From: an uncultured Bacteroidales bacterium | GTDB taxonomy: Bacteria > Bacteroidota > Bacteroidia > Bacteroidales > UBA932 | Reading direction: 5' to 3' | DNA: 64,000 nucleotides | Assembly (NCBI GenBank): GCA_944323505.1 | Contig: CALUST010000011.1 | Location: forward strand, 62,001 to 126,000 | Part shown: positions 38,001 to 47,241 of the stretch, one piece after another | Numbering within the stretch: position 1 is the stretch's first letter | How the letters are laid out: each line of letters begins with the position of its first letter | Position numbers and translations under genes: made by a program | Notes under the pieces: model-generated | What the model saw: only the letters and a program-made list of their open reading frames with translations | Databases searched by the model: none | What the model was told of the DNA's origin: nothing

Positions 38001-38233
38001 TGGATGCCAGCTACCTCAACCTCCAGAATATCAACTTCGGTTATACGATTCCTGCAAAATGGACCAGGAAATGCAAGATTGAAAGACTCCGCGTCTATCT
38101 CGCCTGCGAGAATGTGTACTACTGGTCAAGGAGAAAGGGATTCGACCCAAGATACTCCTACAGCGGAGCCACGACCCAGGCCGGCTACTCTCCTGTAAGG
38201 ACAATATCCGGAGGTATAAATATCCAGTTCTAA
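35030..38233 (+). CDS. SusC/RagA-family TonB-dependent outer-membrane transporter
   Basis: This 1067-residue protein imports oligomers across the outer membrane using TonB. It has a signal peptide (LLIVLTVALCAGFEALAQ), a carboxypeptidase-regulatory-like domain (GTVTDQTGLPVIGAVIQV, residues 25-105), a plug domain (SNVAQSLAGKVAGVQI; YGARGANGVVMITTKK) and a barrel ending in a terminal Phe (GGINIQF). The DEVIVVAFGTAKKEAFTGS segment is the SusC hallmark. The ATG at 35030 starts the signal peptide. With SusD and a peptidase as neighbours, the substrate may be a peptide. Confidence 0.97.
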   Translation: MFKKLLIVLTVALCAGFEALAQDHKVTGTVTDQTGLPVIGAVIQVVGGTSGTTTDVDGTYSIEVPADGTLSVSIIGYKQQEMPVNGRATINFVLEEDTQLLDEVIVVAFGTAKKEAFTGSATVIKSDDIAKTQQSNVAQSLAGKVAGVQITNSSGQPGSSPTIRIRGFSSLNAGNDPLWIVDGMPYSGDLNNINPSDIESMTVLKDAASNALYGARGANGVVMITTKKAKSREAVINFDAKWGVNSRAAQDYEYITSPAQFYETHYTALKNYYLDSDMSETEAHNNANLNLTRPASEGGLGYQVYTVPEGQQFIGINGKVNPAATLGRKVVYDGEEYYIQPDNWIDEAFRNSFRHEYNLSIGGSSEKTSVYASLGYLGNQGIVDNSDMERITARVKVDYDAKSWLKMGINATYTRFKYNQIDDSGASGSSGNIFAYTSTIGPIYPLYMRGGDGQFLYTEEGIQRYDYGNYAGMQRALFTDSNAVSENQLNTQSSEGNAFNGTGYFDITFLKDFKFTINAGVSLDETRSTTIKNPYFGQFASEEGLISKGHSRQLDFNSQQILNYNKRIMRHNINVMIGHEYYSSTGYALSGTKNHMLTQDNDELAGAIIDGQQATSYRSEYFNEGYFARVMYDWADKYFFSASFRRDASSRFHRDHRWGNFWSVGGAWNITSEPFMESTRDWLDNLKFKASIGSQGNDNIGNFRYIDTYLIQNANGEVSTVFNGKGSETITWETNSNFNTGFEFGFLQGKIFGGIEYFYRKTTDMLFSFPVAPSMGYSSYYANVGDMRNSGIEIELNFTPIRTDRLQWDINLNMTHLRNKITMLPEERRTKEVEGYYGYVSGTNFYGEDLPMYTFYMKKYAGVNEEGLAMWYMDELDANDQPTGRRVTTTEYEQATDYLCGNPIPDLYGGFGTSLNFYGFDFSIAFTYQIGGLAYDSGYASSMYSPANRSTGMNWHKDILNAWSPTNTSSDIPRLQYEDQNQNATSDRFLMDASYLNLQNINFGYTIPAKWTRKCKIERLRVYLACENVYYWSRRKGFDPRYSYSGATTQAGYSPVRTISGGINIQF

Positions 38234-38260
38234 TAATTTAAATGAATCTGCATATATAAC

Positions 38261-39922
38261 ATGAAGAATATTTTGAAAATAACGGCTGTTGCAGCAGCAT
38301 CTGTACTGACTGTCTGCTGTATCCAGGAGGCTACCCCGACGGATGTCGCGACAAAAGACCAGGTCTCTCTGGAAACCACCATCCGTGGTATACCGGCAGC
38401 CCTCGTACAGGCAGGCTCCACAGGCTACGCAAACCAGGGTGCGGCATGGGACTTCGCCCTTCCGGCAATACACCTTGCAACCGAATCCATGACAGGAGAC
38501 GTGATAGTGACGGGAAACATAGGATATGACTGGTTCACCCAGTGGGGGACAAACGTATCCCTCGGCTCCGACTATGCCGTAGGCGCCCTGACATGGGACA
38601 ACTACTACACCTGGATAATGATGGCCAACAGTGTCATCAGCCAGATTGACGCATCTGACCTCAGCAGTCTTGACGAGACTGAAAGATCATATCTCGGCTT
38701 TGCATATACATACCGTGCAATGTTCTACTTCGACCTTGTAAGGCTCTATGAATGCAAGGATGTGAAAGGGGTCGACGGCTACACTGTGCCGGAGAGCATC
38801 AAGGGACTCGGAGTGCCGATCGTACTTCCGGGAACTACCGAGGCCCAGGCAAAGAACAATCCGCGTGCTACGGTCGACGAGGTATATGACACTGTCATAT
38901 TCCCTGACCTTGACATGGCAGAGGAACTCCTCTCCACATTCACGGCCCCGGACAAATACACCATCAGCCTGGGACTCGTATACGGCATGAAGGCCCGTGC
39001 ATGGCTTGAGCGCGGAACCGCCTATGCAGAGAAAGGTGACGATGCAGCATCAGTGCAGGCATTCAAAGATGCTGCCGAATATGCAAGGCTCGCCATCACC
39101 ACAAGCGGAAGGACTCCGCTCACTCAGGACCAGTGGGAGGACCCTACAAACGGATTCAACAATGCCAACTCCAACAACGCCTGGATCTGGGGACTGTCCC
39201 TCCCGAGCGAGAGCGTATCGAACCTGTTCTGCTTCACTGCCCACATGGCTTGCGAGAACGAATGGTCCGAATACCACACAGGACGAGGCATCAACCGCAA
39301 CACGTACAACAGTATAAACATGTACGACTTCCGCCGTCATTCATGGCTTGATCCTGAGCGCAACAGCTACGACTACAAGAGCTGCCGCGACGATGCCGAC
39401 GAGTACTTTGCAAACCAGCTTGCCGACTATGCCAACATCAAGTTCCGCCCGGCTCAGGGTGCGTATGAGAACTACGCTACCGGAGGTGCCGCAGACCACT
39501 GCTGCATGAGGGTCGAGGAGATGTACTTCATCGAGGCGGAGGCAGTTGCCCAGGCCGGAGACCTCAACGAGGGCATCAGGCTCCTCAATGAGTTCATGAC
39601 CAACTACAGGATGACCAACGGAGTGCAATATGACTGTACTGCAAGGGCTACAACCCTTCAGAGCTTCCTCAACGAAATGATGCTCCAGAAGAGAATCGAA
39701 TTCTGGGGAGAAGGCATCGTGATGTTTGACATGAAACGTCTGAACATGTCTGTCAAGAGAGGATACGTAGGAACAAATGCCCCTGCATCCTACAGACTGA
39801 ATGTGGACGGACGCGCCCCATACTGGAACATAGTCATCACACGCGGTGAGACACAGAACAACCCTGTCATTGCGACACAGAACAATCCGGATCCGTCAGG
39901 TCTTGTGGATCTGTGGAAATAG
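38261..39922 (+). CDS. SusD/RagB-family surface lipoprotein
   Basis: This 553-residue protein forms the lid that delivers ligand to SusC. A lipoprotein signal (AAASVLTVCC, Cys near 20) is followed by TPR-like helices in the N-terminal half. The typical C-terminal region has EMYFIEAEAVAQAGDLNEGI and LQKRIEFWGEGIVMFDMKRL. It starts 27 bp after susC and is surely cotranscribed. Confidence 0.96.
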   Translation: MKNILKITAVAAASVLTVCCIQEATPTDVATKDQVSLETTIRGIPAALVQAGSTGYANQGAAWDFALPAIHLATESMTGDVIVTGNIGYDWFTQWGTNVSLGSDYAVGALTWDNYYTWIMMANSVISQIDASDLSSLDETERSYLGFAYTYRAMFYFDLVRLYECKDVKGVDGYTVPESIKGLGVPIVLPGTTEAQAKNNPRATVDEVYDTVIFPDLDMAEELLSTFTAPDKYTISLGLVYGMKARAWLERGTAYAEKGDDAASVQAFKDAAEYARLAITTSGRTPLTQDQWEDPTNGFNNANSNNAWIWGLSLPSESVSNLFCFTAHMACENEWSEYHTGRGINRNTYNSINMYDFRRHSWLDPERNSYDYKSCRDDADEYFANQLADYANIKFRPAQGAYENYATGGAADHCCMRVEEMYFIEAEAVAQAGDLNEGIRLLNEFMTNYRMTNGVQYDCTARATTLQSFLNEMMLQKRIEFWGEGIVMFDMKRLNMSVKRGYVGTNAPASYRLNVDGRAPYWNIVITRGETQNNPVIATQNNPDPSGLVDLWK

Positions 39923-39946
39923 TAAGGACATTAAAACCTATTCAAA

Positions 39947-42439
39947 ATGAGTATCGTGAAGACTCTTAAATATATTCTGCCTGTCATTGCGACGGCAATA
40001 ATGGCTGCAGGATGTGCCGAGGAGGAACTGTACACACCTGGTCTGTCTGATACAGAGAACAACTACGGTGTCTACTTCCCGAGCCAGACATCCCCGACGC
40101 AGCTCGACCTCGACCCATCCGATGAGACTGAAGTGACATACACAGTCCGCAGGGAAAGAGGAGAAGAAGCCATCACAGTACCTGTGGTGGTGGAAGCCAG
40201 TGAAGAAGGCATATTCGACATCGACCCTATCGTATTCGGACCGGGCGAGAGCGAGACAGAATTCACTGTATCATTCCCTACTGCCGAAAGAGGCGTGGAA
40301 TATACCTGCAACATCCGTATAGAGGACACCAGATACATCTCCCTGTACGGAACCCACTCGACAACACTGTCCCTGTCCCTCATCCGTGCAGGATGGCTCC
40401 CGGTAACAGGACCTAACGGCGAGACAAAAGGAAAATGGCGTGACAACGTCATAGGAAACATCTACTCTATCGATGTCGACGGCTACAACCCTTACCCTGA
40501 AGTAGAAGTCGAAATCTATGAGCGTGAAGACCTGCCGGGCTTCTACAGGATGAAAGTCTATGGGGATGCGCTGATGCAGGCTCTCGTGCCTGGACGCCAG
40601 CTCTCATATACAGGCCGTAACCTGTGGACGACCATCGATGCCAGCGACCCTAATAAGGTCTACATACCTTATCAGTCGATAGGGATCACCCTCGTGGCAG
40701 AGGACGGAGAGATGAGAATCGCCTCAAATGTATCCGAGAACTTCTCAATGGACGAATCCACAAGCCAGTACGGAACTCTTAAGGACGGGGTCATCACATT
40801 CCCGCAGCAGAGCGTGATGTGCGAACTGAGCAACAACAGCGGCTCATTCTTCTACTGCAACATGCAGGGAATGCTCCGCATCATGATGCCGGGTGTGGCA
40901 GAGAAGGATTACTCTGCAAGTCTCACCAGCAATGAATGCAAGGACGGTGTAGTGGAAGTCTCAGCAACTATCGGAGCGGATGTCGAGAAATTCGGCTACA
41001 GCATTTTCGAAGGCTCGCTTGACGAAGGTGCAGCAAGCCTCCAGGCACAGACCCTCGATGAGAGCAGGGATTTCGACGGCACTATTGACGGGACTACTGC
41101 AGAAAGCCCTGTAACCATCAAGATAGAGAATCTTGAAAAGACAGGCAAGTATACAATCATCGGCTGTGCATACAACGATGAGGATGCAATGCAGACCTAC
41201 GCATACGCCAACTTCGGATACGTGAAGAAAGGCGAGAGCAAGCCTATAATACTGACAATCGGTCTTGAGGCTACTGACGAATATGCAGGACAGGGCATCA
41301 ACACTGACAATTCAGCCAAGTTCTATGCCTACGGTTCGGAAATCGAATCCCTGACCTACGGTCTGTTCAGGACGAGCCGTCTTGAGGGCGTAGACAAGGA
41401 AGCCGCCCTTGACAGCCAGGGGACCAAGTTCACTTCCGAAGAACTCGAGAAACTGAACGACGGTCATTTCAGCGTAATGCTCAAAGGTCTCAACGGAGAC
41501 AGCGAATACACTCTCCTCGTGAGGGCATCGAACGGATATGTCACAGAGACCAAGGAGGCCAAAATCAAGACGACCGGTGTATTCGACCCTGCAATGGAGA
41601 TATTCTACTATGACGAATTCCTCCCTAAAGACAAGCAGCCTTCTGTTGAAGAACTGATAAATACCGAATGGGACTACTACGCCGTGAACTATATGGATGA
41701 TGAGGCCGTGCGCAGGAAAATCGGCACTGTCACCATGACAAAGAATGAGGAGATGTCTGCCGAATCCGATGTCACATTCGTGAACATAAAGGGTATGTCA
41801 GGTCTTGAATTCGAGTCAGGCGGAGAACTTATCGGAGCATACATGCCTGATGCATCAATGTTCGCCGACTATGTGGGCGCCCTCGGAATCTATGTCCAGA
41901 CAGACCTCACAAGAGGTATCTACCAGGGTGAGGAGACGACCCTCGGATTCATCCCTGATGACTTCTCCGGCATCTACACCCAGGGCTACTGTATGTTCAT
42001 GGGAGCTGTCCAGGACGGATATCTGTACTGTGTAGGCTCACCGGTGGCTGAAGAGCAGGGCTACAACTTCATGTTCCTGTTCACCGGTACTCCGAACACA
42101 ATATTCAGCCTCCTGTCTGAAATGATGCTTGTAAATCCGGATAAGGATGTGCACAATACTTCAGGTGCGGCACTTTCAAAGATTGCAGAGATAAAGAAGG
42201 CTGCCCTCAGCGGCTTCGCTCCTCGCAACTTCGTCGAGCGCCCTGAATTCAGCAGAATGCCTGAAAACTGGTACGCTTCAGACTCTGAGAGGATGCCTGT
42301 AAACCTCGTGTACGACCCTATGCCTGCTTCTGCACCGGCTCTGACCAAAGCCAAGGCAGACATCCAGGTTGTCCCTGGCAAGACAGGATCCAACACCGGA
42401 GCCATCGTAAGGACAGGCATTGAAGCCAAGACACTGTAA
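39947..42439 (+). CDS. Large surface lipoprotein of the SusCD locus, unknown function
   Basis: This 830-residue protein has a lipoprotein signal (PVIATAIMAAGC, Cys near 23). The region at residues 35-145 resembles a Calx-beta-like sandwich (TYTVRRERGEEAITVPVVVE). Later there are two or three fibronectin-III-like repeats (VTIKIENLEKTGKYTIIGCA; FSVMLKGLNGDSEYTLLVRA). It sits between SusD and the peptidase, where substrate-binding surface glycan- or peptide-binding proteins are usually encoded. No catalytic motif is seen. Confidence 0.75.
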   Translation: MSIVKTLKYILPVIATAIMAAGCAEEELYTPGLSDTENNYGVYFPSQTSPTQLDLDPSDETEVTYTVRRERGEEAITVPVVVEASEEGIFDIDPIVFGPGESETEFTVSFPTAERGVEYTCNIRIEDTRYISLYGTHSTTLSLSLIRAGWLPVTGPNGETKGKWRDNVIGNIYSIDVDGYNPYPEVEVEIYEREDLPGFYRMKVYGDALMQALVPGRQLSYTGRNLWTTIDASDPNKVYIPYQSIGITLVAEDGEMRIASNVSENFSMDESTSQYGTLKDGVITFPQQSVMCELSNNSGSFFYCNMQGMLRIMMPGVAEKDYSASLTSNECKDGVVEVSATIGADVEKFGYSIFEGSLDEGAASLQAQTLDESRDFDGTIDGTTAESPVTIKIENLEKTGKYTIIGCAYNDEDAMQTYAYANFGYVKKGESKPIILTIGLEATDEYAGQGINTDNSAKFYAYGSEIESLTYGLFRTSRLEGVDKEAALDSQGTKFTSEELEKLNDGHFSVMLKGLNGDSEYTLLVRASNGYVTETKEAKIKTTGVFDPAMEIFYYDEFLPKDKQPSVEELINTEWDYYAVNYMDDEAVRRKIGTVTMTKNEEMSAESDVTFVNIKGMSGLEFESGGELIGAYMPDASMFADYVGALGIYVQTDLTRGIYQGEETTLGFIPDDFSGIYTQGYCMFMGAVQDGYLYCVGSPVAEEQGYNFMFLFTGTPNTIFSLLSEMMLVNPDKDVHNTSGAALSKIAEIKKAALSGFAPRNFVERPEFSRMPENWYASDSERMPVNLVYDPMPASAPALTKAKADIQVVPGKTGSNTGAIVRTGIEAKTL

Positions 42440-42464
42440 TGAATAATTATCCAACGAAAATAAT

Positions 42465-44483
42465 ATGAAATACAAAAACAGATTTCTGACTCTGGCTGCG
42501 GTCCTGCTTGTTTCGTGTTCGGTAGAACCGTTGAATGAGCCTGCCGTCACTGAAGAAGTGCAGGAGCAGATGTCGGAAAAGATTTGCAATACATCACGCA
42601 ACGCGATCAAGGGGACTTTGATAGCAAAGTTCAATGAGGATGCGATTCCATATATCGAGGAGGCTGCCAGCCTGGCTACAAAGTCAGGCGGCGTTGCCAC
42701 CCGTTCAGGAATCCTGTCTGTAGACGAGGTCTTTGCAAGACTTGATGTGAAGTCATTTGAGAGGATATTCCCTGCAATAGACGAATTTGAAGAGAATACA
42801 AGGGCTGCCGGACTTCACAGATGGTATCAGGTGACATTTGATGAGAGCCAGAACCTCGATGAGGCTGCCAAACTGCTTGCGAATATCGCCGAGATCTCTA
42901 CAATCCAGTTCAGCACACCACGCTACAAGACATTCTCCGGAGAGGCTATTCCTCTCACGGAGACTGTCCCTGCCCCTGCCACCAAGGGCATCGTCAAAGC
43001 GGACTTCAACGACCCTGACCTCTATATGCAATGGCACTACATCAACAATGCAGACATGGCAGTGTCATCCGAGGCCAAGGTGGGCGCGGACATCAATGTC
43101 GTTGATGTCTGGAAAGAGACCGGAGGAGACAACAGTGTCATAGTCGCCATAGTCGATGAGGGTGTCAAATACACTCACCCTGACCTTGCCGCCAACATGT
43201 GGACCAATCCGTCCCCTTCAGAGGAATATGACAACCAGGACATCCATGGATGGAACTTTGTGGACAACTGTCCTATCTCATGGGACAAGAAGACCACCAA
43301 TGCCTACGGACAGGAGAGCACTGACAGCGGTCACGGCACGCACGTGGCCGGGACAGTGGCGGCTGTCAACAACAACGGCATCGGAGTGGCCGGAGTAGCC
43401 GGAGGGACAGGAAAGGGAGACGGTGTGAAACTCATGTCATGCCAGGTGTTCTCTGCAGGAATGTCATCTACGGACGTCTCTGTCAGCAAGGCCATCAAAT
43501 ATGCGGCTGACCACGGAGCGGTGATTCTCCAGTGCTCATACGGAAGCGAGAGGAGCGAGGTGTCCTCCCCAAGGGAATACAAGACCCACGCTCCGCTTGA
43601 AAGAGAGGCACTCGACTACTTCATGTCTCCGGAATACAACCGGAACAAAATCCTCGACGGCGGTGTGGCAATCTACGCAGCAGGTAACGAGGGTCTTTCA
43701 CACTCCAACTTCCCTGGCGGTTATGAAGACTGCATCTCTGTCACTGCCATTGCCCCTGACTTCCTGCCGGCAAACTATACCAACTACGGCGGAGGATGTA
43801 ATATCGCAGCCCCTGGCGGAGAGACAAGCGGACACACCGGCGGAGAAAAAGCCGGCATCCTCTCCACTCTCGTATCGGAAGTCAACGGCGGGGACTACGG
43901 CTATATGCAGGGGACATCAATGGCCTGCCCTCATGTGTCAGGTGTCGCTGCCCTTGGGCTCTCGTATGCCCTTCAGCATGACATCAAACTCACAAGAGAG
44001 GAATTCATAGCCAAGCTGCTCACGTCTGTCAATGACCTCGAGTCAAAACTTGACGGCAACAAGGTGAGTGTCGGAGGCATGAATCTGGAGGAATACAAAG
44101 GGAAGATGGGAACCGGACTTATCGATGCATACCAGCTGATAATGCAGATAGAAGGGACTCCTTGCCTCAAAATCGGCACAGACAGGCTCGAATCAGTATC
44201 GCTGACCCAGTTCTTCGGAGCAGGCGCGGAATATCTGACATATACAGGAGTCACTGTCTCTGACGTGGACATGGACAAGTTGTCAATGCCGACAAGGCCT
44301 GTGATGGAAAACGGCCAGTTGAAAATAAGATGCAACAGGCCAGGTGTTGCCCACATCAAAGTCACCGCGATTGCAGGAGGTTCAAAGCCCGGCTCTGAAA
44401 CTATAATGGGAGGTATGGTGATTTCAAAGGAATTTGCCGTGATTGCCCGTGACAACGGTGCCTCTAACGGAGGTTGGTTATAA
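42465..44483 (+). CDS. Subtilisin-like serine peptidase (S8) lipoprotein
   Basis: This 672-residue protein has a lipoprotein signal (LTLAAVLLVSC, Cys18), so it is probably anchored at the surface or periplasm. A propeptide-like region spans residues 45-155. The S8 domain has Asp231 (VAIVDEGV), His290 (HGTHVAGT), oxyanion Asn408 (YAAGNEG) and nucleophile Ser485 (GTSMACPHVSG), all intact. A C-terminal beta domain follows from about residue 560. It would supply peptides to the SusCD pair in the same operon. Confidence 0.93.
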   Translation: MKYKNRFLTLAAVLLVSCSVEPLNEPAVTEEVQEQMSEKICNTSRNAIKGTLIAKFNEDAIPYIEEAASLATKSGGVATRSGILSVDEVFARLDVKSFERIFPAIDEFEENTRAAGLHRWYQVTFDESQNLDEAAKLLANIAEISTIQFSTPRYKTFSGEAIPLTETVPAPATKGIVKADFNDPDLYMQWHYINNADMAVSSEAKVGADINVVDVWKETGGDNSVIVAIVDEGVKYTHPDLAANMWTNPSPSEEYDNQDIHGWNFVDNCPISWDKKTTNAYGQESTDSGHGTHVAGTVAAVNNNGIGVAGVAGGTGKGDGVKLMSCQVFSAGMSSTDVSVSKAIKYAADHGAVILQCSYGSERSEVSSPREYKTHAPLEREALDYFMSPEYNRNKILDGGVAIYAAGNEGLSHSNFPGGYEDCISVTAIAPDFLPANYTNYGGGCNIAAPGGETSGHTGGEKAGILSTLVSEVNGGDYGYMQGTSMACPHVSGVAALGLSYALQHDIKLTREEFIAKLLTSVNDLESKLDGNKVSVGGMNLEEYKGKMGTGLIDAYQLIMQIEGTPCLKIGTDRLESVSLTQFFGAGAEYLTYTGVTVSDVDMDKLSMPTRPVMENGQLKIRCNRPGVAHIKVTAIAGGSKPGSETIMGGMVISKEFAVIARDNGASNGGWL

Positions 44484-44502
44484 AACATTCAAATAGAATC
44501 AG

Positions 44503-44961
44503 ATGAAAAAAATTATATATATTCTGTTGGCGGCAGCCGGACTGGCTGCCTGCTGGAGCTGTTCAAAAGAGGAGGCTCCGGCAGTAGAGCAGGGAATTAC
44601 CGGAGAATGGCATCTGGAGACATGGAACGACAATGCCACAGGAGAGGATTTCGACTTATACCTCGAACTGGGAGCGGACGGAAGTTTCAATTCCTTTGAA
44701 CGAATAGTGACATCTGTTTTTGTGAGATACAGCGGTACATATACGGCTACCGGCGGTGTCATCACCGGCACGTACAGTGACGGGGAGCTGTGGGCTACAT
44801 ACTCATACGAACTCTCAGACGGAGACAAGACGTTGACACTGACGTCTAATGGCAAAGAAAAGGATGTGCATGTCTTCTCACGGACAGACATCCCTGGTGA
44901 AGTCCGGGATGCTGCAGACGCCCTCACAAAGAGCGGCTCGGCTCCGGCCAAGTTCTTCTGA
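44503..44961 (+). CDS. Lipocalin-like lipoprotein
   Basis: This 152-residue protein has a lipoprotein signal (LLAAAGLAACWSC, Cys near 20). The small beta-barrel begins GITGEWHLETWND and repeats short strands ending in YSYELSDGDKTLTLTS, as in Bacteroidota lipocalin-like proteins. It may bind a small hydrophobic ligand or assist its neighbours. It is the last gene of the SusCD locus, 19 bp after the peptidase. Confidence 0.75.
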   Translation: MKKIIYILLAAAGLAACWSCSKEEAPAVEQGITGEWHLETWNDNATGEDFDLYLELGADGSFNSFERIVTSVFVRYSGTYTATGGVITGTYSDGELWATYSYELSDGDKTLTLTSNGKEKDVHVFSRTDIPGEVRDAADALTKSGSAPAKFF

Positions 44962-44992
44962 TAACCAGTCAGGCTGATGCCTGCTGAACCAT

Positions 44993-45036
44993 AAAGAGGG
45001 GATGACTTTCACTTTTGAGTCATCCCCTCTTTCATT
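44993..45036 (+). terminator. Strong intrinsic terminator closing the SusCD-peptidase locus
   Basis: A perfect 15-bp stem pairs 44993-45007 with 45018-45032, with T residues after it. The GC-rich middle, AGGGGATGACT, makes it the strongest terminator in the window. Confidence 0.9.
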
Positions 45037-45201
45037 GTTTTTACGCGAGGTCAAACTCGGTTCTTCATTCGGATATTCGATTCTCAAAGAGATATAAAAA
45101 CTTCTTGGTCACCTCCGTTTCTGCGGATAGACAAAAAAATCTGCCACATATTTCTGTTTTTGACGGTTTTTTCTTTTTGCTCTGCCGACATTTACAGAAA
45201 A

Positions 45202-46737
45202 ATGCTTGCAGACATCCATGGAGCAAGGTGTATCGGGATCAAGGCCATCCCGGTCACCGTAGAAGTCGACATGACTTCAGGAATCGGGATTCATCTTGTC
45301 GGACTGGCTGACACAGCCGTAAAGGAAAGCCTGTTGAGGACAATATCGGCACTGCAGTTCCTGCAATACAGGATACCTGGAAAGAAGATAGTCATCAATC
45401 TCGCTCCTGCTGACATAAAGAAAAAAGGCAGCGGATACGACGTCCCTATCGCCATCGGCATAATAGCGGCCTCTGCGCAGGAGACAATGCCGGACGCGGG
45501 ACGGTATGTGATGATGGGCGAACTCGGGCTTGACGGGAGTGTCCGTAAAGTCCCGGGGGCACTGCCTGCGGTGGAGATGGCGGCAGACCTCGGATTCAAA
45601 GGCTGTATCCTGCCGGAGGAATCTGCGGCAGAAGCCATAGAATTCGGGCGGATTCCGGTCTATGGGGTAAAGACCCTTGATGAGGTCATAAGCATCATAT
45701 CAGGCAAGCCGTGCAGTCATCTGCTCGCAGAAAACATAAAGATGACACACCGGAATGATACAGCAGATGACATACCGGATTTCGCATACATCATAGGCCA
45801 GGACGGGGCGAAAAGAGGACTTGAAATAGCAGCCGCAGGAGGGCACAATGTAATAATGATAGGGCCTCCCGGCTCAGGGAAAAGCACTTTGGCCAAGGCT
45901 CTGCCGGGGATATTGCCCCCGATGGATATACAGGAGGCAATCCAGACAAGCAAGATATATTCAGTGGCAGGGAAAGGCAATCCGGGAGGGGGTCTTATAA
46001 GGCAAAGGCCGTTCCGTGCACCGCACTACAGCACATCGCTGCCTGCCATGATAGGCGGCGGTTCGGAATTTGTCCTGCCGGGAGAAATTTCTCTTGCGCA
46101 CAACGGGGTGCTTTTCCTCGATGAATTCCTTGAAGCCCCGAAAAGAGTGCTGGAAGCGTTGCGAGGACCTCTTGAAGACAGGAAAGTGACAATATCAAGA
46201 CTCCGGACAAAAGTCGACTTCCCGGCGTCATTCATGCTTGTCGCCGCCACGAATCCATGTCCTTGCGGCTATTTCGGTGAAGGAGACAAATGCACCTGCA
46301 CCCCATCCAAACGCCAGGCCTATCTCTCCAGACTGTCCGGTCCCATGATGGACCGGCTCGACATACATCTCTGGATGCATCCTGTGAGTCCGGAAAAACT
46401 CGTCGCAAGGAAGATGAGCGAGCCAAGCGCAGAGATTGCGGCCAGGACAGCCGCGGCAAAAGAAATCCAGAAAAGACGCTTTGCTTCGGAAGGGATATGC
46501 TGCAATGCGGAAATGTCCATCAGGCAGACTGAAAAATACTGCAGACTCGATGCCCCTTCCGGCAGTTTTTTCGGAAGGATGATAGAACAGATGGGATTCT
46601 CTGCCCGTGCCTGCTCCAAAATACTCAAAATCGCAAGAACCATTGCCGACCTCGAATGCGTCGACAAGATAAGCGTAAGCCACCTGTCCGAGGCGGCAGG
46701 ATACAGATTCCTTGACAAGAATGACCTGTTCATCTGA
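45202..46737 (+). CDS. comM: ComM/YifB-family Mg-chelatase-like AAA+ ATPase
   Basis: This 511-residue hexameric helicase is known in other bacteria to help branch migration during natural transformation. The N-terminal Lon-like domain has GARCIGIKAIPVTVEVDM. Walker A is GPPGSGKSTLAKALPG (near residue 220), Walker B is VLFLDEFLE, and a C-terminal Mg-chelatase region includes RIIEQMG-like helices. A zinc-type CPCG segment (NPCPCGYFGE) is present as usual. The ATG at 45202 is chosen; a longer TTG frame is less likely. Confidence 0.92.
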   Translation: MLADIHGARCIGIKAIPVTVEVDMTSGIGIHLVGLADTAVKESLLRTISALQFLQYRIPGKKIVINLAPADIKKKGSGYDVPIAIGIIAASAQETMPDAGRYVMMGELGLDGSVRKVPGALPAVEMAADLGFKGCILPEESAAEAIEFGRIPVYGVKTLDEVISIISGKPCSHLLAENIKMTHRNDTADDIPDFAYIIGQDGAKRGLEIAAAGGHNVIMIGPPGSGKSTLAKALPGILPPMDIQEAIQTSKIYSVAGKGNPGGGLIRQRPFRAPHYSTSLPAMIGGGSEFVLPGEISLAHNGVLFLDEFLEAPKRVLEALRGPLEDRKVTISRLRTKVDFPASFMLVAATNPCPCGYFGEGDKCTCTPSKRQAYLSRLSGPMMDRLDIHLWMHPVSPEKLVARKMSEPSAEIAARTAAAKEIQKRRFASEGICCNAEMSIRQTEKYCRLDAPSGSFFGRMIEQMGFSARACSKILKIARTIADLECVDKISVSHLSEAAGYRFLDKNDLFI

Positions 46738-46745
46738 ATATATTG

Positions 46746-46754
46746 TATATTTGC
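46746..46754 (+). promoter_or_regulatory. -7 element of the tsaE promoter
   Basis: TATATTTGC is a perfect -7 match, 9 bp after the comM stop and 52 bp before tsaE. Confidence 0.5.
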
Positions 46755-46806
46755 AGTCCCGGAGACTCTCTGACTCGAATCCGGGACCAGCAAAACCAGG
46801 ACAGGG

Positions 46807-47229
46807 ATGAAACATGAAGTGACCATCAAAGACCTGCACGATCTGGATCGTGCAGCCGGAGAATTCCTCAGCAAGACAGGAGAGCACAGGATCATCGCCT
46901 TTTTTGCTCCGATGGGAGCAGGAAAGACGACATTCACGACCGCCATCTGCAACCGGCTCGGTGTAGGAGACGCTGTATGCTCCCCTACATTCACAATCAT
47001 CAACGAATACCGGACTTCAGACGGAGAACCTCTGTTCCATTTCGACTTCTACAGGATAAACCGGCTCGCTGAAGCCATAGACCTCGGCCTTGATGACTAT
47101 TTCTACAGCGGGGCACTCTGCATCATCGAATGGCCTGAAAATATCGAGGAACTGCTTCCTGAGGAGACCCTGAGAGTCAGCATAAGGGTGAACGGGGACC
47201 AGTCCCGCACCGTCTGCTGGGAAGACTGA
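46807..47229 (+). CDS. tsaE: tRNA threonylcarbamoyladenosine biosynthesis ATPase
   Basis: This 140-residue P-loop protein works with TsaB and TsaD to form t6A37 on ANN-decoding tRNAs. Walker A is APMGAGKTTFT (near residue 37), followed by SPTFTIINEY and FHFDFYRI, all characteristic. It is convergent with the unknown lipoprotein gene at 47242 with 12 bp between stops. Confidence 0.93.
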   Translation: MKHEVTIKDLHDLDRAAGEFLSKTGEHRIIAFFAPMGAGKTTFTTAICNRLGVGDAVCSPTFTIINEYRTSDGEPLFHFDFYRINRLAEAIDLGLDDYFYSGALCIIEWPENIEELLPEETLRVSIRVNGDQSRTVCWED

Positions 47230-47241
47230 CAGGGAGTATCC

